A stretch of 64,000 nt of DNA from Lytechinus pictus (GCF_037042905.1 NC_087259.1:22757001-22821000), one strand, 5' to 3'; positions 22,202 through 32,740 are shown, counted from the stretch's first letter. Program-made: numbers and translations. The notes: a model not told the origin generated them from the letters alone.

Positions 22202-24290
22202 TCTTTGACGAACCACTGCAGTGCCAGAACAATGGCGACCAATTCTGATCTATACGATGATGTAAAATTTTGCATTCTTTTACATTCGATTACCCGCATA
22301 GCAGGCACGTAAAAACAAGCAGAGGCATTGCCGTGCACCGGGTCTCTAGAACCATCAGTGTAAATATGGAGATTCTCTCTCCACTTTGTATTAATATACT
22401 CCACAGTTGTGTTATATTGATAAAAAACGTTATCACTTTTGGATACAAGCTCATGCAGCTTCAATGACACTTCTGGTGGAGAGAGATGCCAAGGAGGCAT
22501 GGGTGTATAAGACTGAAAAGATTCAGTTGTGTAGTATATATCATCTTCCAAAACTCTCAAACCAAAAGGTTTTCGTGCTTTCTTATTTTTTTCGTATTCA
22601 AATTGCCAACAGTTCTTCAATGAAGATTGGAGTGGGTGTTTGGCGTTTTGTCTTATTTTTGCTTTGTAAACCTTGCTAAGCATGTATCTTCTCAGATCGA
22701 GTGGTAATTCACCAGTATCTACCTGTAAGGATTCCAGGGAGGTACCCGGCAACGCCCCTGTGCACAATTTTAAAGCCTGGTATTGAATAGTCAACAAGAA
22801 GTTCTTCACATGATCATGAGCTGAATCATATGCTTCTGCTGCATAATCCAACAATGGCCTGATGACCACTTTATAAAAAGTCAAAAGGCTTTTATAACTA
22901 CTTCCCCACTTAGTTCCCACTAGTCTTTTCATTATATTTATTTTCTTTTTTGCTCTTGTTACAATCATATTTATATGTGGTCTCCATGTTAACTTTCTAT
23001 CCAGTACTACTCCTAAAAATAGATGTTCGTCCTTTTGTGGTAAGGGGACCTCATCTAATTGAATCTGTACACATTTGTTAGTGTTACTAAAAAGCAAAGT
23101 AACAGATTTTTCTTTAGAAAGGGTAAAACCCCATCTGTTGAACCACTCATTTAGGATATTCACATAGGTTTGTACTTTTCTTTTTTTTTTTCCACTTTTC
23201 CATATAACACAGTCGTCTGCGTATATAGAAATATTGACAGATTCGTCCATTGGTATGTCCGACAACATTAAATTGAAAAGGACGGGACTTAGGGAACTAC
23301 CCTGCGGTAGCCCTTCCTCTATGTCCTGTATATCTGAGAGGTACTTATTTGCCCTGACCTGGAAAGAGCGCCCGCTTAAATAGTTCCATAAGAACTTGAC
23401 CATGTTGCCTTGGAAACCAAGTTTATTAAGTTTATAAATCAAGCCTTCCTTCCATAGTCTATCATAAGCCTTCTCCATGTAAAAGAAAACGGCCAGGGTA
23501 TGTTCTTTATTCCCAATACTTTTTTTAATGTCATTTTCAAGTTGGGTTATATTGTCTTTTGTGCTTCTTGCCTTTCTAAAAGCACTGTGGCAACATGGTA
23601 ACAAACTATGTTTTTCCGTAAACCATACCATTCTTTCTTTGATGATTTTCTCAACTATTTTGATGAAACAGTCATTAAGAGCGATAGGCCTGTAGGAAGG
23701 AACGTCTGTAGCTTCCTTGTGTGGTTTCAATATTGGGACTATGACGCAATGCTTACATTGGAGGGGAACAATAATCCTGTTTCCCATATGCTTTTAATTA
23801 TAGTTAACATTATCACTCTCCCTTTGTGTGAGAGATTTTTATATACTTCATACCCAACGCCATCTTTACCTGGAGAAGACTCTTTACATTTTTTTAAAGA
23901 TATTCTCAATTCGTACATGGTAAAGGGTTCATTAAGGACACTGCTACCCTTAGCATCACCAAATGATGATATGATGTCCTCATATTTTTTAACAATATCT
24001 ATTTGTTCAGGGGTAAAAACTTTGCCCTTAAAACTATCGTTTATGTTTTTAAAGTGGTTGGCGAAAGTATCCGCAACGTCATTGCCAGTAACAACGGAAC
24101 TATTCTCTCTCATGAGAACAATGTTTTTCCTGGGCGAAATACCATCATTATTGATCCTTTTAATCATATTCCAGATCTCGGATAAAGGGGTAAAACAATC
24201 AATGTCTTGACAGTACTTTTCCCAGTAAACTCTTTTGGCTTGCCTTAAAGTTTTCTGGGCAATAGATCTTTTCTTCTTAAAATCCTCCAA
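22198..24290 (-). pseudogene. Reverse transcriptase of nested retrotransposon (frameshifted)
   Basis: Two overlapping frames, 24290-23739 and 23787-22198, together cover the linker and RT. Motifs are SSPGKDGVGYEVY, YRPIALNDCFIKIVEK, AVFFYMEKAYD, GLPQGSSLSPVLF and YADD. One frameshift lies near 23760. The first catalytic Asp of motif A is Tyr here (FFYMEKAYD), a single-base GAC to TAC change, which should kill the enzyme. The upstream endonuclease is absent. Confidence 0.8.
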
Positions 24291-24450
24291 TAAATCTGGA
24301 GGGGGACGTTGGCGCTATATATCCATCGATTTCGATGATTTTCGCCAGGCTTGGTTTGAGAGCTTCGGCGTCGGCGTCGGAGCTTCCTGGAGTTAGGGCG
24401 CGGCGGACTGCTCCCTTCTTCATAATTATATGCCATCACGTGGTAGTTAT

Positions 24451-24613
24451 AAATAAGTGGTGGGAACGACTTATAAGTGGTGGGAACGACTTATAAGTGG
24501 TGGGAACGACTTATAAGTGGTGGGAACGACTTATAAATGGTGGGAACGACTTATAAGTGGTGGTAACGACTTATAAGTGGTGGGAACGACTTATAAGTGG
24601 TGGGAACGACTTA
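24451..24613. repeat. Right subterminal array, 8 units of 20 bp (inverted)
   Basis: The unit TTATAAGTGGTGGGAACGAC is the reverse complement of the left-array unit. There are eight units from 24451 to 24610 with exact 20-bp spacing, followed by a partial unit. The terminal inverted repeat begins directly outside it. Confidence 0.95.
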
Positions 24614-24655
24614 TTAAAACAAAATTGTCATGCATGTCCCCTCCCGGGCTCCGTA

Positions 24656-26136
24656 CCTATCAGTCCAAGGTTGATGTTATGTAGATGAGGGCATGTGATT
24701 CCACTTCACAAGGGGACAATAATTGCCAAGTTTTGTTCAAGCTTCATGCGCCAAAATTTTGTGTTAAAATTTCGATTTTTTATTTTTATTTTTCACCCCC
24801 TTCCGAAACATGAATCGACATCCCGACTCTGAATTATACATATATATATATATATATTTTAGCCTATAGCGACCAAACCATTTTCTTCAAAAAATATCCT
24901 TAAGAATTAAACAATTTCAGAGCGCTAACTTTCGGCAAAATAGACAAACCGAGTTAAATCGTGAATTTTACGACACAAGTATTCGTGTTAGGTAAAGTGG
25001 AGTAGGCATATTTGAAGAAAAGAAAAGTCGCTAGACATTTTATTGTTTGTTTTCCAATGTTAACATTTTATTGTATTGCAGGGGATCGATCAATGACTTG
25101 ATATACTCATCCTTCATGATATCATTAATGTATTATGCATTAAGATGTTATTTTGTTTGGCGAGGGAGCGTAGCGACCGAGCAAGAAAATATAAGGCATT
25201 AATTTTAGAGCACTTGACGACTTGAATAGAATACTGCATTGCTCAATACAAATATACGCATAGGGCCTACATATCTATTTTTTGTTCTTTGTGGTCGATC
25301 TTTTTTCTCTTTTTTTGAGGGGGGGGGGGGCTTCAGCGATTTTGAGGGCGGCTTCAGTCCAAACTCCCCGAAGCTCCCCCCTTCCCGAACCGCGTCTGGT
25401 GCCAAGTCGACTTACAGAGAGTTCTGTCGGCATTAAAATATACATTAAGACCATTATGTATCTTGGCAAGTCGACATATAACTTTCTATTAGTGGACTTG
25501 ACATGATAGCATATCTCACCATGTTAACATGGTCGAAAATGAAAAGATCTATCTTTCCCTCTTGTGTCAGTTGCGTTAACGAAGAATTCCCGAACACCAA
25601 ATGGCCTAAAAGTGATTAGTTTTGGTCGACCTACCCTATACTAAGGTGTCTTATAAAATGATATGTAATTGTACAATATAGTGGGCCTCCACATCCCAAA
25701 AGAAGAGACATGAGATGATAAAAATTTATTTTCCTAACAAACAATCGTTTAATTGCATGCATTGGCGTAATGAGCCATTAAACAATATTTAGGGACCGGA
25801 CATGGCGTATCGGGCAAAATTGATAAAAAGTTACATTATTTTTTAAAAAAATCAAATTTTGTCATAGATTTTGATATATTCAGAAAATGATTTCATATTT
25901 CAGCCTTCTCTCTTTCCTTTTCTTTCCTTTTCTCTTTTTTATTGGTCTTAAAAACTTAGGGGGCAAGCGCCCCCAAGGCCCCCATCTGCACGCCACATGC
26001 CCTTTCGATAGCGCAGTATAGGTACGGGGACAGAATTTACAAAAGCGCAATTTTTGTAAATGGGTCACAGGTATCAAAAGCATCAATTCTAGTCACCAAT
26101 TACTTGGCAACCTATTTTGAAATGCTAATTCATGCA
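24656..26136. other. No gene recognised
   Basis: Contains a TA run (24838-24858), a G-run at 25319-25330 followed by G/C-rich sequence, and the repeat-like phrase 'gcgagggagcgtagcgaccgagc' (25159). Small GC-rich frames in several phases around 25.2-25.5 kb look non-coding. Confidence 0.4.
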
Positions 26137-26430
26137 AATAATAATAATAATAACGGTATATTTACCCAGGGTAGCCGCTTCAGTTCCGAAAACTGTTCTC
26201 CCAGCGGGCCCTGCTATTATTATTACACCGGCTAAGCTAGGCTACTTATTCAGGTGGACATAGCTTTTTGAGGAATTACTTCCTGCTGGTACCCATTTAC
26301 CTCACCTGGGTCGAGTGCAGCACATTGTGGATGACTTCCTTGCTGAAGGAAACTAAGCCATGGCTGGGATTCGAACCCATGACACTCTGTTTCAAAGTCC
26401 GGAGACTAATCCACTGGGCCAAGACGCTCC
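26137..26430 (-). mobile_element. tRNA-derived SINE, complete
   Basis: On the minus strand it starts with a tRNA-like head (GGCCCAGTGGATTAGTCTCC A-box; GGGTTCGAATCCCA B-box). It continues with 'ttccttcagcaaggaa' and 'gtgctgcactcgacccaggtg', and ends in an ATT-type tail ('aataataataataa' on the plus strand, 26139-26152). The body is shared with the copy at 42255. I recall such SINEs as abundant in sea urchins. Confidence 0.8.
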
Positions 26431-27492
26431 AAATTTCATGCAGAAAATACATATATCACCACTTCTCCTTGTAGAGTAATAATAACAATCAAATTAGGCC
26501 GACTACATTTTGGGACCGTTTTCAGGTCAAGCATAGGCTATTTATTGTACATCACTATAGGAGTCGATAAACTGTTTAACCACGATTATATAAACACTGA
26601 ATGATAATCTATGTGATTATGTGCTATAATAAAACACACATCAACAATCATGGATAGCAATTTTATCACTTTTGAATGATTAAGCGTTTTGGAGAGAAAT
26701 CAAAAAATGGGTTACTGGGAATTTGCTCAAAGTGATGATTTATGCAAATTGATATGTTACATGTATGGAAGAAATACACAAAATCAATCATATCTCATGA
26801 TGCAGAATTGAACACAACGCCCTTTTCTGTACATATCTCCCTTTTATGATAGAGCATTAATACTAGACATAAGGGGCCAAGAAAATGATGAATGGCCTAT
26901 ACTTACAATGGACATTTCATGTAGGACTCACATGCACTATCATCTCATCTCACATCTCATCGAGGATAAATCATAAAAACCCACTTTTTACGTGTATTTA
27001 TTTATTTATTATTTATTTTATTTATTTATCCATTTATTTATTATTTTCTATTATTTATGTACTCATTTCTCTCCCCTCTTGCGTTAATTCACTCTTATTC
27101 CATTCTTTGTCAACTCGATATTATGTAAGACTGTCACTGCATATAGGAGCCTTCAACCAACAAGCCTTTTTTTTACTTTTTTGGCTCTTTCATTTCCACA
27201 TCTCTCATTTTATTTTCTCAGTCATTACTACAAAATATAATTTTCATTCCTTTCTGAATTCATGTAATCAGTATTTTTTTTTTTTGTATAGGCCTATTTT
27301 TTTTTACATTTATTTTGTCCTGCGTCTGAAAAAACATGAGGGCGACGGGCGAGTTCGCCCTCATGACTACCCAAATCGCCCCTAAAGTTCCCCCAAAAAC
27401 TATGCTTTGGGGCGACCATGCTTTCTAGAGTCGCCCCAAGATGATCTGTCCCAAACAAAGTTCAAGACTATTTAGAAAATCCCTATTCAACC
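26431..27492. other. No gene recognised; ATTT-rich low complexity
   Basis: A TTTA-rich stretch at about 26996-27058 and T-runs near 27275-27305. A 166-codon frame here is low-complexity (Phe/Ile/Tyr/Leu) and not credible. A perfect 11-bp inverted repeat is at 27335-27365. Confidence 0.45.
27335..27365. repeat. Perfect 11-bp inverted repeat with 9-nt loop
   Basis: CATGAGGGCGA, a 9-nt loop, then TCGCCCTCATG. It is G/C-rich compared with its surroundings and is followed by several 'ggggcga/tcgcccc' words. Confidence 0.8.
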
Positions 27493-27634
27493 TAAATAAG
27501 AACCTTGTCTATTTGTTGCTCTGGGCTATGAAGCTTCAGGTGCTATGGCAGCTAACAATGAACACGGTCCCTGTGCACATAAAAGAACAAACGCTTACAC
27601 CAATGATGCAGTGTGCATAATACATAATCCTCTA
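27493..27634 (-). repeat. 3' LTR (142 bp)
   Basis: Identical to 32599-32740 except for one C/T difference. In element sense it begins TAGAGGATTATG and ends CTTATTTA, so it lacks the usual TG...CA ends. Confidence 0.92.
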
Positions 27635-27646
27635 TCTCCCCCCAAG
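27635..27646 (-). other. Polypurine tract
   Basis: In element sense the sequence just before the 3' LTR is CTTGGGGGGAGA. A purine run here is the standard primer for plus-strand DNA synthesis. Confidence 0.85.
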
Positions 27647-27886
27647 TCTTTGGCGTGTATTGTAGAGAAGATGGCAATACGGGAACGAAGACTGAAGAAG
27701 TCAAATTAACAAAGATGGTGCATCGTCGAAACGAGTCCATAAAGCTCCATGTATAAAATCAAGAACCGTGGGAATAACATAATTAACTAACACTAAGGAA
27801 CGCGAAAACAACGTGCAAAGTCAACACCAGTGCAAATAACAGGAAACTCTTGAATGCAACACTAATGTCAGTTGAACTGGCTGAAA

Positions 27887-29673
27887 TCACATGGAATAGT
27901 CCGAGTGCCAGACAGGCTGTCTGGTGCGACGGGTAGAGCACCGTGGTGCTGTAGGAGGGGTGCCAGGCGGAGGAGCAGTGATCGGTGCAGGAACTGGATC
28001 CAAGCCGGGGGCTGCTGGTGGTGTCTCAGGCGGCGTTGTGAGGGAGTCCTCCACGGTAGAGGGGGGATGCGTTCCACGAGGGGCATCCTTGGCTGCCTGC
28101 GGAGGTGAAGAAGCGGCAGAAGCAGGCTCAGGGGGGCGGCATGGGGCATCTGCAGTGCCGGTATGTCGCAGGGAGAGTGGCACCTGTCCCACACGGCTAG
28201 AGAGGGGTGCGGGTGCTGGACGGTGATGTAGAGAGATGTCTTCCTCCATAGTCAGTGGGGGTGGGTGCCGTCGCACAGGCACATATTTCCGAAGAAATTT
28301 CCTGTTGCGGAGGGTGACCCTCCCAGAACCATCAACTCGGATGACGTATTGGTCATACTGTCGAACTTCGATCACAGTCCCAGTTCTGTCCCACTTGAGT
28401 GGGTGTGGTCCTGTCTGATTCTGGAGGCGGACGTGGTCTCCGACGGCAAGGGGCAGGAGCCGTTTAGTATGCTCGGACCAACGTTCTGCGTCCCTCATGT
28501 GACGGGTACGAAGTGCTTCTTCCCGAGCTGCCAGGGTCTCGCGCCATGTGTTGTGTGGTAGATATTTGCCTGGGGCAATGGGGATGAAGTCTTGGATTGG
28601 ATGGCCAAAGACACACATAGCCGGGGAGAGCCTGGTGTCCCTGTCAGGAGTGTTCCGGTACTGCAGCATAGCCCGTTGGAAGGTATCAGTGTCTAGGGCA
28701 CCTGCAGGGCTGGTGTTGGACATGATGAGACGTTTCACGGATTTGACAGCCACCTCAGCACGACAGTTGCTATGTGGGTAAGCAACGGATGAAAGTCTGT
28801 GATGAATGCCCCAGTCCTTGAGAAAGCGGCGTGTGGCAGCTCCTGTAAATTCTGGGCCACCATCCGATGCTAGTTCATCCGGGATCCCGAAGGTGACGAA
28901 TGTCCTCCGTAGGCAAGAAATGAGTCCAGTTGCCCCTTGATTGGACCTCTCAACGATGGGCCAATTGGAGTAGCGGTCCACGATGACCAGGTAGTTGCAG
29001 CCCTTGTAGTGAAAGAAATCGGCACAGATGCATTGGAAAGGGAAAGCCGGAGACAGCAACGGGGTCGGGGGTGCACGCGGGTTGGAGGGTGCGATCCTGT
29101 TGCATTGGTTGCACCGGGCACGGAGAGCTGTAATGGCTGGAGTGATGCCAGGCCAAAAGACTGAGGACTCGGCTCTGGCTGTCATAGAAGTTACTCCTTG
29201 GTGCGCAGCATGCAGATGAGCCAATACTTCCTCCCGGAGTGATGGTAGTATGACAATGCGGTCTTTGTAGAGGATGACACCATCACTTGTATAAAGGTCG
29301 TCACGGAATGGGAAATATTCGCGGACAGGTGAGGGGAGCTCATGACGAAACTCCGGCATGCCAGCTTCAACAGCATTGAGTAGTGCTTGCATGTTGTCGT
29401 CACTAGTTGTGGCAGTACGGACCCGGTCCCATGTGACTGACTTCAAGTGGAGGGACTCCAGGGCACACATAGCAGAGGAAAGCGTGCAAATCCCGACAGT
29501 GTCCTCTTGTGGGGCCATGGTTCGGAGGCCTGCCATGAGTGATTCGGAGTGCAGGAACATGGCAGGGGTCAAAGAGATTGCAGCGATGTCATCAGGGAGG
29601 TGCAACTTCTCTGGCTCACCAGGACGGTGTCTGACGCCTGGAATGTGGACCATACGGAACTTGTATCGCAGGG
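27887..29673 (-). CDS. Integrase portion of gypsy Pol
   Basis: The open frame runs to 29728, but authentic sequence starts after a T8 run at 29674-29681, where the RNase H frame slips. Residues counted from 29728: zinc-binding HHCC (H171/H173, H176, C206, C209), then the DDE core with D237 in CADFFHYKG, D289 in ASDGGPEF and E325 in NCRAEVAVK (35 residues between the last two). The chromatin-facing C-terminus includes LAVGDHVRLQNQTGPHPLKW and a Pro-rich tail from about 500. No chromodomain is visible. It would insert element cDNA with a 4-5 bp duplication. All catalytic residues are present. Confidence 0.85.
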
Positions 29674-30707
29674 TTTTTTTTCCTTCAAATTCCTCAGGCG
29701 GGGATTTGGGATGTCTTGTAGGGCGCAATCGGCAAAGATCTTGAGGAGGGGCTTGTGATCGACAGCTATGGTGAGGTCCTCACATCCCAAGACGAAGTAT
29801 CTCGCCTTGTCCAGGGCATCAGCTACGGCTAGGGCTTCGCCTTCCTCTGGAGCATAGCGTGCCTCAGCGGCATGGGTGAATCTGCTCCCAACAAGGGTGA
29901 TCTTCCAGCCCGTATTGCAGCAGAAGGGTTCAGTGTTGTTGCAGCTGCAGTGTTTTTGTAGGAGCCAGAATCCGATGCCATTCTTGGACCAGTCTGTCGC
30001 GAGGCAGGTGGGTTTGTGTGGATCAAAAATGCGCACGCCTTCCTCAATCTCGCTGGCAATGGTGGCTTTGGACTCGTCGAAAGCTGTCTGGAGTGCTGTG
30101 GTCCATATGAAGGGTGTGTTGGGCTTCAAGAGGTCACGGAATGGGAGCATCTTCTCAGCCATACTGAAGGCGTAGGACACTTGATTGACAAGGCCAAACC
30201 AGGAGCGCACATCTGTGATGCCGGTGGGCGTCGGGAATTCAAGGATGGCTTTTAAGTACTTCTCACACGGGCGAACACTGTCAGGGGTGATCTCAAAGCC
30301 AGCAAATTCGACGATATCCGCACCGAAGGTGAACTTCCTAGGATTGAGGGTAATCCCGTTGCGGTCGCAGATATCCAGCCATTCAACAGCCTGGAAGAAA
30401 CTGTCTCCCACCGTGTCAGCCCACAGTGTCTTATTTTGGATGCCCGAGACGATGTAGCCCTGAGGGGCTGTCTTGTAACGGTACCTGCCCCATGGGGTAA
30501 TGAAAGTGGTGAGGTGTCGGTCCTCTGGGCATATGGGGACGCTGTGGTAACCATTCCATGCATCTAATACCGTCTTCTTCTTCCCATGAGGGACAGAGCG
30601 GGCCTGAATGAAGGGTGATGGTGTATGGTGCGTTTCACGTGTAGCATGGATGTTGAGGGCCTGAAAGTCGACTGTTCGACGCGGTTTACCATCCTTCTTT
30701 ATAAAGA
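29569..30707 (-). pseudogene. Reverse transcriptase-RNase H of gypsy Pol, catalytic loop deleted
   Basis: The frame is open from the end of the gag-protease frame (a one-base shift near 30705) to 29569. It shows KKDGKPRRTVDFQ, then APQGY. After YIVSGIQNK (about 30430-30455) it goes straight to TLWADTVGDSFFQAVEWLD. The YxDD-type active site that should lie between is missing by an in-frame loss of about 20 residues. The thumb, connection and RNase H follow (CLATDWSKNGIGFWL; APEEGEALAVADALDKARYF; IAVDHKPLL). A second slip at the T8 run (29674-29681) ends this frame. As it stands it cannot copy RNA. Confidence 0.85.
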
Positions 30708-32576
30708 CTTAGCACACACCACCATCCTGTGGCACCATGTAACAGGCTCCCCAATGGGTACAGGTTCCAGCACGCCCAACTGCACATCATGATCCAAATT
30801 AGCCTTGACGGCATCATGCCAATGGAGTGGGACCGGCACAGGTGTGTGATGAGCGACAGGTTCCGTATCTGGGTCTACCATCAATTTCATCGGGGGGCTA
30901 TCCATGAGTGGCAAGAGCTGATGCTCACAGGTATTGAATGTGCTGGACTGGTAGTAATCTAGGAGATACTGTTGGAGCTTCTCACGGTTTGCGTCAGTCG
31001 CAGGGAATGGCAGTTTTGTAGGAGGCAGTGGGGGCAGTTGACGTCGAGGGCAGGGACAGGCGGCCCGCTTGGGAACCTCCTTGAGGGTGGCTGCTCTGTC
31101 TGATTGGTGTGCCCCTTGTGTCATGCCAAGAGTAGGGAAGCTTTTTGAGATGATCCCCAAGGCAATGCAGGCCTCTTTGCTTAGGAAGAGCTTATCAGAA
31201 CTGTCTGTGACATAAGTGAGTTGCCGTGACTCAACCATGTGACCAAGAGGATCTTGGCCAGAGAGGCGTAGGGGAACGGCTCCGAGGATCGTAATACCGC
31301 CCTCAGTTGCGGTGTGCATCGCCATGGTGACAGGAATGATGTCTTGCTGACGTAACCCAAGGCGGCGTAGGACCTTTAACCCGGCGAGGCAGCTCTGACA
31401 CCCAGTGTCCGCCATAGCTGGGATGGCGCTGGTTTGTGAGGGGGATGACAGGTTAAACCCGAGGGCTCGATAGTCCTCCGGAACAGCCCTTACAGTCACA
31501 TTGAGGTATGGCTGAGGAGTTGATTTCTTCCTGTGCCATGCTCGGGAAATGTCATCATATACGTGGTGATCAATGGGGAGGCCATGTGATTGTCCTAGGT
31601 CACGGATAGCACAAAAGGTATCGAAGATGGCCCCCTCCTGCTCACCCGAGGAGGTCGACTGTGACGTTTTCGGCTTGCCCTTGGTGCGGCAGACGTCCTC
31701 CACGTGGTGGAACTTGTCGCAGTGACCACATTTCTGTCCATAGGCCAGGCACTGCATCTTGCGGACACGAGCTGGGGCACTCCGTCCGTGTCCTTTCTTG
31801 CCACAGTAGGCACACAGTTCCTGTTTGTCCTTGGGTCCTGGGTATGCCTGCTTAGCTTTCCTATAGGAGGAGCTACTGGCCGTTTCCGTGTGTGAGTCGA
31901 GGAGAGAGGAGGCAGAGCGTTTACCAGCCTCTTTCGCTTCAATGAACTGGAAAACCTCTTCCAGGCCCATGTCTTGGTTTTTGTCCCCTAAAAGATCGAG
32001 CTGGATTTCAGAATCGGCAATCCCCCTGGTAAGCACATCCCGCATGATCGCGTCAGTGTAATTGACGTCAGCATTACAGGCAGGGCAAGCTATGATGAAT
32101 TTGCAAATATCCGCTTGTCCCCGCAGACGGGCGCCGAAGCTGCGAACTGTCTCGTCCCTGTCTTGACGCATGTTGTGGAGTGTCACGCGGGCAACCATGG
32201 TGTTCTCCTCTCGTACGGCAAGCTTCTTGATGGCTGTCAGCACCTCATCCTCAGTTTTGTTGGTGAGGCTGCCACCAGCAGCTCGCGTGAGGTCCTTCCG
32301 TAGGGGCTCGTCACAACATTCCAGAAGCTGGACAACTTTGTCTTTCCCAGTGATCCTAGTGGCATCGACGTAGTCGGACCACCGCGACTTGAAGTACGCC
32401 CATTCCTCGCTGGTGCCAGCAGCAGCAATAGTTGGTCTTTTGACCTTCTCGACCTTGGCGGCTTGTCCAGAGGTGTGAATGGTACTGTGGGCAGTTAGAA
32501 GGGCAGCTACGATGGCAGCATCAAGGTCTGGTGTGGCGTAGTCACAGCCGGGAATTGGGCAGTTAACGGTAGGCAT
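30699..32576 (-). CDS. Gag-protease polyprotein of gypsy element
   Basis: A 625-aa frame from ATG 32576, just 11 nt after the primer-binding site. It has an N-terminal C-x4-C...H-x3-H finger (C6, C11, H30, H34), a capsid-like region (about 60-240: WAYFKSRWSDYVDATRI, LLECCDEPLRKDLTR, TLHNMRQDRDETVRSFGARL), a zinc-knuckle region (CAYCGKKGHG; CGHCDKFHHVEDVC), and an aspartic protease with ADTGCQSCL (DTG triad). The start of RT follows (LEPVPIGEPVTWCHRMVV). It ends prematurely at a stop after a one-base frameshift. The family is one I recall as common in cnidarian and lancelet genomes; the Gag start with a C/H finger is characteristic. Confidence 0.85.
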   Translation of the reverse strand: MPTVNCPIPGCDYATPDLDAAIVAALLTAHSTIHTSGQAAKVEKVKRPTIAAAGTSEEWAYFKSRWSDYVDATRITGKDKVVQLLECCDEPLRKDLTRAAGGSLTNKTEDEVLTAIKKLAVREENTMVARVTLHNMRQDRDETVRSFGARLRGQADICKFIIACPACNADVNYTDAIMRDVLTRGIADSEIQLDLLGDKNQDMGLEEVFQFIEAKEAGKRSASSLLDSHTETASSSSYRKAKQAYPGPKDKQELCAYCGKKGHGRSAPARVRKMQCLAYGQKCGHCDKFHHVEDVCRTKGKPKTSQSTSSGEQEGAIFDTFCAIRDLGQSHGLPIDHHVYDDISRAWHRKKSTPQPYLNVTVRAVPEDYRALGFNLSSPSQTSAIPAMADTGCQSCLAGLKVLRRLGLRQQDIIPVTMAMHTATEGGITILGAVPLRLSGQDPLGHMVESRQLTYVTDSSDKLFLSKEACIALGIISKSFPTLGMTQGAHQSDRAATLKEVPKRAACPCPRRQLPPLPPTKLPFPATDANREKLQQYLLDYYQSSTFNTCEHQLLPLMDSPPMKLMVDPDTEPVAHHTPVPVPLHWHDAVKANLDHDVQLGVLEPVPIGEPVTWCHRMVVCAKSL

Positions 32577-32587
32577 GTTTGAGAGTT

Positions 32588-32598
32588 GACCGTGTTCA
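32588..32598 (-). promoter_or_regulatory. Putative self-primer binding site
   Basis: Directly inside the 5' LTR the element-sense sequence is TGAACACGGTC. It does not start TGG, as a tRNA 3'-end complement should. It is the exact 11-nt reverse complement of GACCGTGTTCA within the LTR (32665-32675). This is the layout of Tf1-type self-priming, in which the transcript's first bases fold back to prime reverse transcription. Confidence 0.7.
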
Positions 32599-32740
32599 TA
32601 AATAAGAACCTTGTCTATTTGTTGCTCTGGGCTATGAAGCTTCAGGTGCTATGGCAGCTAACAATGAACACGGTCCCTGTGCACATAAAAGAACAAACGT
32701 TTACACCAATGATGCAGTGTGCATAATACATAATCCTCTA
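32599..32740 (-). repeat. 5' LTR (142 bp)
   Basis: In element sense: U3 of about 65 bp with TTTTATG, then GACCGTGTTCA, the predicted transcript start and self-primer (32675 to 32665), then about 66 bp to the LTR end. The flank after 32740 is CAACA, matching CAACC before 27493 in four of five positions. Confidence 0.9.

Larger units (their letters stand above)
21166..24305 (-). mobile_element. Nested RNase H-type non-LTR retrotransposon, 5'-truncated
   Basis: Minus-strand order is RT, RNase H, zinc-knuckle-like C-terminus, then a 3' UTR and an A-run (plus-strand T-run about 21166-21177). No endonuclease is present, so it was truncated at about 24305. I could not find a target duplication. RT with a downstream RNase H points to the I/R1/Jockey-type lineages. 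Confidence 0.7.
17753..24655 (+). mobile_element. Complete DDE DNA transposon (IS3EU-like?) with nested retrotransposon
   Basis: The left end starts TACGGAGCCCGAGAGGGGAC and the right end, reverse-complemented, starts TACGGAGCCCGGGAGGGGAC. Both continue ATGCATGA, giving about 28-bp terminal inverted repeats with one mismatch. Both ends are flanked by CCTATC (17747-17752 and 24656-24661), a 6-bp target duplication. Just inside each terminus is an array of a 20-bp repeat in inverted orientation. It encodes a two-exon DDE transposase. A non-LTR retrotransposon of about 3.1 kb (about 21166-24305) is inserted in it, so the element itself is about 3.8 kb. From memory the protein family and ends fit Repbase's IS3EU superfamily; I could not verify this. 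Confidence 0.85.
27493..32740 (-). mobile_element. Ty3/gypsy LTR retrotransposon, nearly identical LTRs
   Basis: Two direct 142-bp LTRs bound a 5-kb interior coding, on the minus strand, gag, protease, RT, RNase H and integrase in gypsy order. A polypurine tract abuts the 3' LTR. Flanks share CAAC (27488-27491 and 32741-32744), a probable target duplication. The LTRs differ at one position (27593 C against 32699 T), so the insertion is recent. The coding region is nevertheless broken in at least three places. Confidence 0.92.

Noticed and set aside
26885..27385. 166-codon frame
   Set aside because: Low-complexity TTTA-rich DNA giving Phe/Ile/Tyr/Leu strings, with no domain and no splice context.
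27868..32303. Many G/C-rich frames opposite the gypsy ORFs
   Set aside because: Shadows of gag-pol on the other strand and in other frames; no motif in them.
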